Shown: piece by piece, positions 13,301 to 24,918 of the stretch
Numbering within the stretch: position 1 is the stretch's first letter
Layout of the letters: each line of letters starts with the position of its first letter
Assembly: GCA_028551475.1 (NCBI GenBank)
Contig: CM052356.1
Location: forward strand, 22,595,884 to 22,659,883
Direction: 5' to 3'
DNA length: 64,000 nucleotides
Source: Casuarina equisetifolia
Lineage: Eukaryota; Streptophyta; Magnoliopsida; Fagales; Casuarinaceae
Notes under the pieces: generated by a model
Seen by the model: only the letters and a program-made list of their open reading frames with translations
Databases searched by the model: none
Told to the model about the DNA's origin: nothing
Position numbers and translations under genes: made by a program

Positions 13301-14588
13301 GTGATCATGTTTACGACTGATATTCCCATGCCCCTTCTGCGGTGTTGTGAAGGTAACTGTTCTAACGTTCATCATAATTGTAGGAGTACTATATTCGCCA
13401 CATGGATGGGTGCACACTAGACACTGAAGCAGAGAAGGACAGAGTCATCAAATGTCTCGAAGCTGCTATTCAAAGAAGAGTATGCGAGGTAATGTGAGAT
13501 CTAACCAAGGTCTTGTGCTTGCCCTTCTTTCTTACACAGCAGATAGAAGTCATATTCTGGTTAACATAGGAGTTTTTCATCTTTCACAGTTAACATTAAA
13601 GAAATAGGATCATCTATTTTAAGTTCAATAATCATGCCCATACGGTTTTGTTAGTGCTAGTTGTTTCTAATTCTTCTTGCACTAGTCGTTTGTCGCATGA
13701 CAGCATGATAGTAACAGACTATGGCCAAGAGGTAACCGTAACAGGACTTTTAATGAGGATCTCTATTAGAAAGGTGTTATAAACAAGAAATCCAAATAAA
13801 GCTGGTTTCAGGACACAATATAAGAAAGACAAGACTTTAAACTTACAAAGGTAACACCTTGAACTTTTAAGGATGTACTTCAAACTTACATGGGACTAAC
13901 CCATGAAGTCCTAAGTCTGTTGCTTCAGTATTTGATAGAATAATGCATTATCTATAACCATCTAGTAGTATTGATGCACTATACTGAAGAAATGCCTGAA
14001 TTCAACGTACTCTACCAGCCTTCTTCATGAAACTCGATGATTTAGGCCCAGCGAATCATTGCAGTTTCGCAACAAAGAAAATATATGAATAAAAAACGTA
14101 TGCTTTATTTTGAGCATTAACTTGTTTAGGAAAATGAACTTAGATGCTACATAAGAATCATTTATCACTCCGTACCAGTTTCTTTCATAAATTTTATGTC
14201 AATACAAGAAACACACAGTCTCTTACAAGTTTAGATATCAATTCCATGGCTTCCTCCATGGGTCCAGGGCCTGAGCCTAGAACTCTGTGCAAAGGACAGA
14301 GTGGGCTTACTATCTGAAGTAACGAGAATATTGCGAGAGAATGGGTTGTCCGTCACCAGAGCGGGCGTGACAACAGTTGGTGAGCAAGCAGTGAACGTTT
14401 TCTACGTTAGAGATGCATCAGGGAAGCCAGTGGACACGAAGACTATCGAAGCACTTCGCGGAGAAATCGGACACACAGTGAAGCTAAACGTGAAGAAGGA
14501 CCCAGGGAGTGCAAAGGCACCTGAAGCCAATGGATGGGCCAAAACAAGCTTCTTCTTTGGGAACTTGTTGGAAAGGTTCTTGGCCTGA
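10351..14588 (+). CDS. ACR3: ACT domain repeat protein, ACR3 type
   Basis: Seven coding exons: 10351-10421, 10660-10705, 11407-11521, 11843-11910, 12257-12874, 13384-13488 and 14268-14588. All junctions are GT-AG and the exons join in frame to 447 residues. Four ACT domains are visible, each with a D/N-[RK]-x-G-[IL]-L-like ligand-loop signature: near residues 36-108 (NKPGILLEV), 128-205 (RDRPGLLSE), 250-320 (KDRAKLMFD) and 343-415 (KDRVGLLSE). The N-terminus ([20 protein letters not shown]) and the C-terminus ([14 protein letters not shown]) are ACR3-specific within the plant ACR family. ACT repeats bind small ligands, usually amino acids. The family is thought to sense amino acids or link to nitrogen and carbon metabolism, but no catalytic domain is present and the exact role is unknown. 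The ATG chosen matches the family start. No break or odd residue is seen. Confidence 0.95.
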
Positions 14589-14699
14589 AAACCAAGTCCA
14601 TATGACCCTGAAAGCGTCCAGAATAATGAAGCTGCTATTATTATCATTGTGGGCAGCAGGCCCCGTATGATTGCTTTAAGCATGAACGCTTTGTATATC

Positions 14700-17330
14700 T
14701 CCTAAAAGTCAACCCGCAGCTTTCTTAATTAACAGGCTTCCGCCTGATCACTCTCCAATATGGTGGTTAACTTGGCTCGTGGAATTAGGGAAAACATGAT
14801 ACGCAAGAAACGACTAAAAATATGCTTGCTTGTCAAAGGTGCGAGGTACAGCTAGAATGATGATTGCTAAACAAGGACCATTGATCGAGCTGACCCTACC
14901 ATCGATTAGCCAGATGGATCTAGCTTTATCTAACTGATGCCCACACGGAAAAGCAACCCAGAGAAGGCAGGCCTTTGATTATGTGTTCATAGTTACAAAA
15001 CAGGTTGACCTTTGGTACCCTCGAGCACATATGTGAAATTAAGTTTCATTATAAGATTGAAGAGGACATTAAAAAAAAAAAAAAGAGAGAGAAAAACGGA
15101 GAATACAAGGAGAACAGCCCCCACAACGCAGCCGTTCCAGCCTGCGTTGAATAAAAGCTGGGAACAGCTGGAAACGGCAATCGAGAGAAAAGGAGCTACT
15201 GAAGATGAAAGGATTTGAAGGCATTCAAATGCTATCTTGGTCATCAAGATTCATAAAAGACTTTCGTAAGGCATCCAAATTTCTAAGGGTTCCCCACTCT
15301 GCAAGTCAGCCAAGGTAAAATAACATCAAGGCCTTAGTCAAAACATTCCCCGATGGTTACATAACCGATCGAATTGACAAGACTAAGGAGAAAGAAAAAA
15401 AAAAAAGAAAAAGAAAGAAAAGAGTGTCAAAAACGCATGGCTCCTTAAGCCTTGAATAATTATTGAAATCATTACAGGTGGTGTCTGGGAACGGGGGCCA
15501 TTACCACTACTTTTGTCGTCAATTATTGAACAAACAACATCTGTTCGCAAGATAATATGGAAGTGACAACCAAAGAAGACATGATAATACGTATTATAGC
15601 CACCCACGACTAAAGGCATAGCCTTCTCAATCCTCCGCAGATTCTTTCCCCACATCAATCATGCAACCTCTGTTGGGACAACAGAATGTATATAGACGTA
15701 AAACGGGGCGGAATTCGTGAGTAATTTTGGCTGAAAAGGGAGTCTCTGCTCCTTAGTGCGTGATGATCCAGAGACAAGGATATGATAGAACAGGCTGTGG
15801 CCTATAGCTAAACAAACACAAAATAGTGAAAAAGCTGAAGTATGCGTGTGATGGTGGACGAGGGTGTTCTCATTTACTATGTCCAACACCCATTTGCTTT
15901 GCCTTGGTTCTCGTTCACTTTGTGAAGAATGAGTCAGCAAGTTTGGGAAAGTGGAATGCGAGGATAACATCTTTAATCCACACCCACCATCCCTCCCGAG
16001 ATTTACTCCCTTCGGTGGCAAATCAAATCATTTGAGACCTTTAAGATGCTGGTTGTAGGGCTAGAGTTGTACTAAGCTTCTTGGGGAGTGTATAGGTTAG
16101 GAAAAAAGAACCAGAACAAACAACGTTTGAACAGTATTCCATGTTATCTCGGGAATGGAGAAAGATGTCTTCAACGCATAATCGTAGAATATGACTCGAT
16201 TTAAGAATTTGTCTATGCTTGACTATTTTCCAACATTTTGAGTTCCAGTACAGTGGGATGGAAGGTACTGCACAGGCAAGAGAGAAGAAGTTTCAAATCT
16301 TTCGTGTTGAAAAAAACTTCTGAGTTGATTTCAAAGCCTCCGAACTTTCGCACAAGCAACTAGTATTGATGAGCTTGGCTCTCCGCACGCAAGCTGCCAA
16401 TGACCCATTCTTTAGGCAAGATGTTTCCCACTCATTTGGCATGCCCATTCCTGAACATTGAAGATCGCACTGTTACCATAAAAGGTGCAACAAAGGTTAC
16501 ATTCCCAATGAAATCATTGTTCCTGCGCTTATCCAACTCCTAGAGAGATGCCTCAAACTCTCGAAACTTCTACGGTCTCCATATGCTTCAAGCAATGGAT
16601 GACACTAGTTCTTCCCTAGTTGGAACACATTAAATTCCTTCAATGACAACAAAAGAACAAGCGATTTCGAAAGACACCCCCCTGTAGAGTTGCCCCCGCA
16701 GGTTGTCTTAGGGAATATTTATTCAATCCCTCATTCTTTTCCAGGCCTTCATTTAAAAAACAATATTTACTCCAACTGGGGAAAAAAAATATAATTTTTT
16801 CTCATAAAGTTGATTATTAGTAGGAACCTGGTATTTTTAATACATGGGTGTAGTCTCTCACGACATGGAGAAGTCAAATTGATTGACAGAGATGGGGTTG
16901 GAAAGAAAGCTTTGTAAATATGGAAGAAGGTAAAGCGGAAGTGGGTGCCCCCCCCAAGAGAGATTGCTTTTGATGTGCGGCTTCGGTTTTGAACGCACGG
17001 AATCTTCGGCACACGGCCTTTGTTTCGCCTGCTTAATCATGCACACCCCACAACGCTCTTTGGCAATATAATTTTCGTATGTCTTTTCCTTTCCTGTTCG
17101 GCATCTTCTCCTTCCTCGCTTCCTCTCTCCACCCTTTTCAATCAACTTCTGATGAAACTACACCACTTTACTTGGGACCCACGTCAGCCCATCGGATCCG
17201 TCGCTCAACAAAGCCGCTGCCACGTGGATGATTTCGCGTCACGAATCGACCTCCACCGTACTCTTCTCCCTCCCTTTTTTTTCCCCTTCTTTTTTTTTTT
17301 GTTTTACCTTTGCCTCTGTCTGTAATAGTG
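14700..17330. other. Intergenic region between ACR3 and SKP2A
   Basis: No gene or element is recognised. It contains A-rich tracts (15071-15084 and 15395-15420) and, at its right end, the upstream region of the SKP2A-type gene. Frames such as 15659-16021 (-) have no family signature. Confidence 0.5.
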
Positions 17331-17339
17331 TTCGCGGAT

Positions 17340-17353
17340 TATAATATATATAC
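17340..17353 (+). promoter_or_regulatory. Candidate TATA box of the SKP2A-type gene
   Basis: 'ATAATATATATACAAA' precedes a pyrimidine-rich leader that carries a possible donor (TAGAAG|GTATAC near 17439). A likely leader-intron acceptor (GGTGGCAG) lies near 18150, 60 bases before the ATG at 18211. This implies a 5' UTR intron of about 0.7 kb. The reading is from consensus only. Confidence 0.4.
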
Positions 17354-18210
17354 AAACGGGGTCCCCGGTACAAGTGTATTAGATTGTGCTTCGGATTGAG
17401 CAAAACTGATCGAAGTTTGGCTTAGTCTCCTGTAGAAGGTATACAATCAGAATCCTGAGTCTTCTTTGGCAGATTATTTGTTTTTGATCGCTTCTTATCT
17501 TTCTCGTTTATGTTCGTATCATCGACAGGTTTGTCAATTTTTTCAGTTTCTTGGAAATGGGTGTGCTTGTGAAGTCTTGGAGAGGTTTCTAGTTCTTGTT
17601 TTCTTTTCCTTTTCTTCCCGGAGATTTCTGGGGGAGAGTCAAGAGTTTTGACCTGTAAAGTTTGGCTTTGGACTGAAAAAATTTCTCTGTTTTAACCTTT
17701 TAGCGATCCTTTCTCGTTAGAATCTTAGCTTGCTTGCGCCAGTCCCCGGTTTTTTCCGAGGCTCTCAAAATGGGTGTTACAGTTTTTCCTGGAAAGAGGG
17801 CTCTTTGGTTTCTGTCTTCATATGTTTGAACTTTTCTGCTCTGTTTGTTGTTGAATTTCACTGTTGTGGCCAGTACCAAGTTTATTCATCGCCACGGGAG
17901 TTGCCTATGTAGAACTTGAGCAAGTAGAGGCAAAAACAAGGAAGGTCTCTTGTTATGTATATCCGTAAATACCTGGGTTTGATTGTTAATTGTGAAATTT
18001 TCTGTCAATTTCCTATGGTGGCGACACATAGGTTTTGTTGGCTATCCCCCCGTTTCTTCATATGCCTATTTACTATATGTTTCTCGTCTGAATTCAAGGT
18101 CTTGGAATTTATGATGTCTCATTAATACTCCTCTTTCTGTTTGGTGGCAGAACAGGGAGTTTTGTTGTCTCTATTAAGGAAGTGAAAGGTGCTTTCAGGT
18201 TGCGAGTGAA

Positions 18211-20539
18211 ATGGTGGGCAAAGACAACTTGAAGACCGAGGACTTGAACTTGTGCTTTGAGAAGCTTGTGATGTTTAGTGGGCTTGGGATTGGTAAAGGG
18301 GGAGTGAAAATGGAAGGTGGTGTCATCACTGAGTGGAAGGATATTCCCATGGAGCTCTTGTTGCAAATCCTTTCTCTTGTTGACGATCAGACGGTGATCA
18401 TGGCTTCTGGGGTGTGTCGTGGGTGGAGAGATGCGATTTGCTTGGGCCTTACCCATCTCTCGCTCTCATGGTATATATCTTTGTTTTCTCGCCTCTCTCT
18501 CTCACTCCGGAAATGGGTTTCCGGTGTTATTTTTTCTTGGTTTCCTATCCATTTGTGCGTATAGGTCGTCAGCTTTAATTCCTTTTCTTTCAATTATGAA
18601 TCATTTTGAATAATTGCAGTATGTGGCCCTGGCCTGTTTCTTTGAATTTTTAATGGTAGTGTATAAGCGACCGTTTCCCATGCTTGAATTCAATCTTTAT
18701 ACTTCATGATCTGATTCTCTGTGGATTTACAAGTTTCCTCGAAAAAGGGGGAGGGAATAGAGAAGGGTTTGATACCTATAAGAACTCAGTGCTGTCCAGT
18801 TCTGTCGGGATTCGCTAGCTTCCAGGTGCAACCTCTTACAACCTGCACTTAGCTTCATTTTGTTTTGATAATTATTATTATTAGTTTTGGGTCGTTTAGT
18901 TTTTACATGATTGCTTGTCAATTATATCAAGCAATAATTATTATTAGTTTTGGGTCGTTTAGTTTTTACATGATTGCTTGTCAATTATATCAAGCAATGA
19001 TATAGGAATCTTTAGGTACGAGGTCTAGTTAGGGCTTTTAGGCCTATATTAGGTTTCATTTCTCTGTCCTTGATCTCTCTGAGTCCTGCACCACCGTTGA
19101 ACTCATTTAATTCTTTTTGGCCTTGGGAACGAATAAAGCTAGTTTTCACGGTTTCCTTTTGTTTTGAAGATATTCTTCTATTTGAATAAATACAATTATG
19201 GTTCAAATGAATGACTGAATACATGTGTTTCAGCTTTTACTCTTGTTACTTTACACGTTTGCTCTGAAAAATTTACCTTTCTACTGGTTCTTAATGAGGG
19301 ACTATTATGAATTGGTTTGGATGCCTCATTTATGTGGCTGGTTTTGGTGTTAGTCATTTTTTTTTTTCGCACTAAACTAATCCTGGAGATTTATCTGCAC
19401 TAAGGTTGTCATCGATAGTATTCTGGATGGTACTTACAAAGAGTGTGTTTTATCATCGTAACTTCCCTTCTCTCTCCTTTCCTTCATTGCAGTTATTTGG
19501 GATGATATAGGCACATGTAGAATCAATACATTTTTCCTTCCAGTGGATAGCCTTCATGTCCCATATCCATGTGTTTAGATGTGAGTCTGTGACTGTCATT
19601 GATGCTCTCTTGTATCTTGATTAGACTACTATTTTGGGATTGTACATTCTTTTTTATTTGAGTTTCATGGTTATCAAGCAGGGGAGGAGTCTCTGAACTT
19701 TTGATACTTTCAATTCCTGATACCTCGTTACTGTCTGTCTAAATGAGTACACTTGATAATGTATATTTATCTCCCTCTCCATTCTCTGAAGTGAGATGTT
19801 GAAGATGTTTAGGTCATTATGTTCTGTTTTACAAAATGGTAGATTTGCAATTTTTATTGATGTTAGCAGTCTGCTCTGAAATTTTGATGAAGTAGCTATG
19901 ATTCATGTGAAAACCTTACCTACTAGCTGCCATGTTCTTTTTTCAGGTGCAGCAAGAACATGAACAGCATAGTACTATCTCTTGCTCCAAAGTTCACAAA
20001 GTTGCAGAGTCTGGTACTGCGCCAGGATAAACCACAGCTTGAGGATGATGCTGTCGAAACTATTGCAAATTACTGTCATGATCTTCAGTTTCTGGATCTC
20101 AGCAAAAGCTTCAAGCTTAGTGACTGCTCCCTATATGCCCTGGCTCGTGGCTGTCCTAATATTATAAAACTCAATATCAGTGGGTGCTCAGCCTTCAGTG
20201 ACCTTGCCCTTGCGCATCTGGCTCGTTTTTGCAGAAAGTTAAAAATTTTGAATCTTTGTGGATGTGTCAAAGCTGCATCTGACAATGCTTTGCAGGTATG
20301 AACGAATTAGTGAATTCTAAGTCTTTCTTGTAAGAAGCTGAGATAATTCTTTCCCAAATGATGTGCAGGCTCTTGGACGCTACTGCAGTCAGTTGCAGTC
20401 TTTAAATCTTGGATGGTGTGAGAATGTGAGTGATGCGGGAGTCATGAGTTTAGCATATGGATGCCCTGATCTTAGAACCCTTGATTTGTGTGGCTGCGTC
20501 CAAATAACTGGTATGCTTATATAGGGGTATCAACTTTCT

Positions 20540-20591
<52 letters not shown>

Positions 20592-20805
20592 TTCTCTGTA
20601 AGTTAGGAGAGCAAAGGGTATGATAAGTGGTCCTTATGATTATATTTCCTCAAATTTTAATTCGATGCTGTATCAGTACAATTACGATGCAATTGTTTTA
20701 CGCTTTCTTCTGCAGGCTGAGACCATTTCTATGAGGATTTATAGGATCTTTATTCTTGGGCATATCCCCAGTATGATTGAACTGTCGTTATTCCATCTCT
20801 CTGTC

Positions 20806-20883
<78 letters not shown>

Positions 20884-21919
20884 ACAATTACAGTCCAGCT
20901 TCCTGTAAACCAAGTCGCTTGACCTTAGGTCTGTTTGTGTGAAAAACTGAAAATGGTGGACCACTTCACTTTCAACTCACACAATGTCCAATTTATCACA
21001 CACTGTGAACTTAGCTGATTGCTTTCCCTGTGTACTCTATTCCTCTTCCTCATCTATATTTCTTGCTCTTGCTTCCAAATTTTCTGAAGGGGGGACATGT
21101 GGAACTGTTTTGGTTCGAAATGATGGAAGTGTGTCAGTGTGTTAGGGGAAGTATGACATTTATGAATAATCAAACATATTAACAGTAGGATACTTATTTT
21201 CTCACGGGTGAAAGATATGTTTGTTATTTCTTATGCTCAAATTAATAATAGTGACGGGGACTTGTACTTATCTAGATAGAGAGAGCAGGTATGGGTAAGA
21301 TGATTCATGTGACCAGTTCAATCTCAAGCTGACCTAGAAACAGGGCTAAAACCCATATAAACAGACGAAAAAGCCGTAAGATTAGAGACTTTCATATGCC
21401 GCAACATCTTAAATGAATGGATAGGTTTGCTGCAACCTCCTCTCTCTCTCTCTCTAAATCTTGTGTAATTTTTTGACACCCTATCCCATTGTAAGTTTGT
21501 TTGGCTTGTTATGATGGCCAAATTTTTGACTTGTTTGTGCTTATTTTGCAGATGATAGTGTCGTTGCTCTTGCAAACAGATGTCCTCATCTGAGATCCCT
21601 TGGCCTGTACTACTGCCGGAACATCACAGACAGAGCAATGTACTCTTTGGCCCACAGCAGAGAGAAGAAGACTTCGATCTGGGAATCAATGAAAGAAATA
21701 AATGATGAGGATGGGCTTAGGACTCTGAACATCAGCCAGTGCACAGCACTTACACCCCCTGCTGTCCAAGCAGTGTGCGATTCGTTTCCTTCGCTCCATA
21801 CTTGCTCAGGAAGGCATTCACTTATCATGAGCGGTTGTTTGAACTTGATGTCTGTGCATTGTGCCTGTGCCGTCCAAGCACACCGCACCTGCGGCACTTT
21901 TCCTTACCCAGCTCATTGA
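18211..21919 (+). CDS. SKP2A: F-box/LRR protein, SKP2A/SKP2B type
   Basis: Four coding exons (18211-18470, 19947-20295, 20369-20510, 21552-21919) join in frame to 372 residues, the usual length for this family. The N-terminus carries the conserved TEDLNLCFEKL stretch. An F-box follows at about residues 41-80 (EWKDIPMELLLQILSLVDD, then VCRGWRDAI). The rest is cysteine-type leucine-rich repeats (LNLGWCEN, LDLCGCVQIT, LGLYYCRNIT). The tail, with TLNISQCTALTPPAVQAVCD, HTCSGRHSL and VQAHR, matches SKP2A/B closely. In Arabidopsis SKP2A is the substrate receptor of an SCF ubiquitin ligase that directs turnover of the cell-cycle factors E2FC and DPB, and it binds auxin; the same role is inferred here. 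Intron 1 (1.48 kb) holds a 63-base tandem duplication, and intron 3 (1.04 kb) holds long CT and CA repeats. Confidence 0.95.
18871..18997. repeat. 63-base perfect tandem duplication in SKP2A intron 1
   Basis: The unit beginning 'aattattattagttttgggt' and ending 'caattatatcaagcaa' occurs twice in direct succession with no mismatch that I can see. The offset between equivalent bases is 63. Confidence 0.9.
20543..20588. repeat. (CT)n microsatellite in SKP2A intron 3
   Basis: A near-perfect CT run just after the donor of exon 3. Confidence 0.95.
20796..20886. repeat. Compound (TC)n(CA)n microsatellite in SKP2A intron 3
   Basis: About 60 bases of interrupted then perfect CT repeat pass directly into a CA repeat of about 28 bases. 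This is the largest simple repeat in the window. Confidence 0.95.
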
Positions 21920-22069
21920 ACTGTAGCTCTGCGGCAAAAATCTGAGGGAACTCCGTTGGAAGAGAGCCCGATGAAGAAGAGTACCCCTTTGTATGTATGT
22001 TTGTGTTAATATCAGAGACCTTTGAATGCAACGGAAAAAACACTTGGGACCTCTTGTGTTTACAGTTTT

Positions 22070-22738
22070 TCTTTTTCTATGTTATTCTGTGAATCTCTGG
22101 ACTTTGAATGAGATGCTGTTCAAATCTATGGACTTTCAATGACTACCTAAGAGAGAATGATTCCGAATGTCAAATCACTTCTAGATGTTATATTTGGAGG
22201 CTGTCAAATCAAATCATCTCCAACATGGCCTAAAGGTAATCTAACTGCTGCGAGATTCCGGAGAAATGGCTTTAGCCATTAAAGAAAATGACCAACTAAA
22301 ATCATTTTTCTCCGACTAAATTTCTTATCATAAAATGATTTGAATTTACACAAATAGACCATTTTCGTTACAAAGTCATACCAACATGGAGGTTCATTTT
22401 ATTTGCCACAGGGTCTAACCAGAAAAACCATTTAACAATTTCCCAGGATTTTACTTGAAGCCATGATCAATCGGTATGTGATTCTACTGTAAGAAATCTC
22501 ATAACATAATGCTGTTAAGGTTGTAATTGCAGAGTCATGTCTGCTACTTTTAAAACGGTCACACAACACAATTGAGAAATCGTGGCTTGCACCACTGTCT
22601 TCAATGGAACATTACCGGCATTCAACAAGAAGGCCTTTTGGCTTGTTTGTTATTCAACAAGAGAACCATTTCGACCGGTTGATGTATATTTTGTACGTGG
22701 CTTCCGTTGGCCTTAATGTAAGTTCGTATCCTGATGCA
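22070..22738. other. Convergent 3' intergenic spacer (SKP2A / J-domain gene)
   Basis: The spacer between two genes that face each other tail to tail. It should hold both 3' UTRs and polyadenylation signals. No other feature is recognised. Confidence 0.5.
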
Positions 22739-24883
22739 TCACCTGCTTTTATACACGATCTCTTCATCATCCACAGCAAATGCCGGATTACAGAGGCATC
22801 TGAATAGTCTGCCAATACCCTGCCAGAAACGAAAAATGGTAGAAACGAACTATGATATATAGCATTTAAGTTGGTAAATCATCTATGTACTGCGAAAAAT
22901 TTTCTAACATGCCTGAGTGAGTAGGGGAGTTCGATATGAAAGTGCTCCTGGTGAGTCATCGTCGGAGCTGGTATCCGAGCTGCTTCCATCATCATCTGTG
23001 TAAGCAGCATCTTTTTTCTTTGATGTTCCTCCCTTTGTTCATGCTTTTCCTGAAAATGCACCATATTTTATCAGTCCTAAACACTCCTTTTTCAGAATCA
23101 GCATGAGGATTGAAGGTTTCTGCCTTTTTTTTTTTTCTCTATCATTTTCCTTCTGGTGATCAGGTTGTTGACTTCCATCCAAGACTTTACAGTAGTAGCA
23201 CTTGCAAATACATAATCACTGTGAGAGTTATCATAAATTCTCATTTTATCAAGTGGATGAACATTCATTCCATCAAGTAAAAAAGATAAAGACTGTTGTC
23301 ATTCAACAAAGGCAGTATAAGATAAATCTCATGTAACGCGAATGCAATTTATACCATTATCGTACAATACAAGCACAAAGCTTCTTTGAACTGTAATAAT
23401 TACATCACCTGAAATATCTTCCCCAGAATTTTCAGAGCAATTGCACGAGCTTTAAGTTCTTCCTTCTTAACATAGCTTTCCCTTAGCACCTGTAAACAAA
23501 TTCAAATGAATGAAAAGCAACCTCTCTAAAGTTATTTCTACCGTATCTAAGGTGTAGCCGGAGTCATATTTTCTTATCTAAATTGTTGCTTCTCAACCGC
23601 CTGACATTGTTAAAGTTCATGCGCAGGGAAGAGATGGTATTTCCTTAATCTCTATCATGTTAACCAAGAAACTGCAACGGGTAATAAACATGAATAACTT
23701 CAATTTGACTGACGAGGATAAGAAAGAGCCACAAGTCATACTCGATTGGATGAAACAAAGAAACTCACCATTTGGCATACATGCATTAGGGTAACTTCAA
23801 TATCCACTACATTCAATTTCCATAATGAGTTCATCAAGGTGTCTTTGTTCAGGCGTACATGTGATTCAACATCATTTCCAGGGCCACTACCGTCCATTTT
23901 AAATTGCCGGTTGACGTCTTCTTGAAGTTGCAGTAACTGAAAAGCACCTGAAACAAATTTCTCATTGCAATAGGTAGTAATGGCTTAAAAGTTCGTAGCA
24001 GAAGCAAGAGGAAAGGTGCAGACACAAGTGTTGGTGGGAGTGAAATGACTCATGTTATACCTTTTGCCGCAGTCATCTGTGACTTCCAGAAATGTCCTTT
24101 ATTGCGAACCCACTCAGCCAGAAATGGTACTCCAAGATACATGGCTTTCTTTCCAAGCTCTTGTGCAGCCTGTCTAGAATATACGTAGCCAATGGTGTGT
24201 AATATGTCAACTCCAAAAGCTGCAGATTAAGGCACTGGATGCCGTTTAGCAACATCATTAAATGCACACAACTGGTGCCCGGCTGATAAATCAGTATACC
24301 GCCAATTACAGGTCGAATTCACAAAACTTGGATGCAAAAGCTAACACATTTACTAATGAAGTGGAAATATAGTTAGATGCTTCTTGCTAATCATTTGAAA
24401 TACTAATTGTTGCCCATAACATTGGTTGTACATAGTGCAAATTGTTGGTCTCTTCAACTTGAAAGACATCTGCCTTTCGGTAAGCTTGTACAAAGATTTC
24501 CATGCTAAACTATATGTTTCTGTAGTCCAGCATATTGCATACATCATTCAGCTTTAGAGTGCACCATCATCCAAGTTTAGTTTGCATTAGAGTAGTATAT
24601 CACTTCAATTGAATTACAGAAGACAGAGTAGTGTTGGAAAAAGATTTCTGCTCAGAAAGCAGAACCAAGGTAAATAACCAACTTATTTACTGAAGAAAAC
24701 CAAGAAACGAAAGTGAAACCAAAGAATTCTGGAACCGATATGTAATTAAGCTCCTAAAGAAATATAGAATGTATATTCCTTTTTTCCTTTTCCATTTATT
24801 TCTCTTTCTCCAGAGAACTATTATATACTCGGCGATGCCACTACAGCTGGGATACCTTTTCTTTTTCTAGATGTACTAAACTA

Positions 24884-24918
<35 letters not shown>

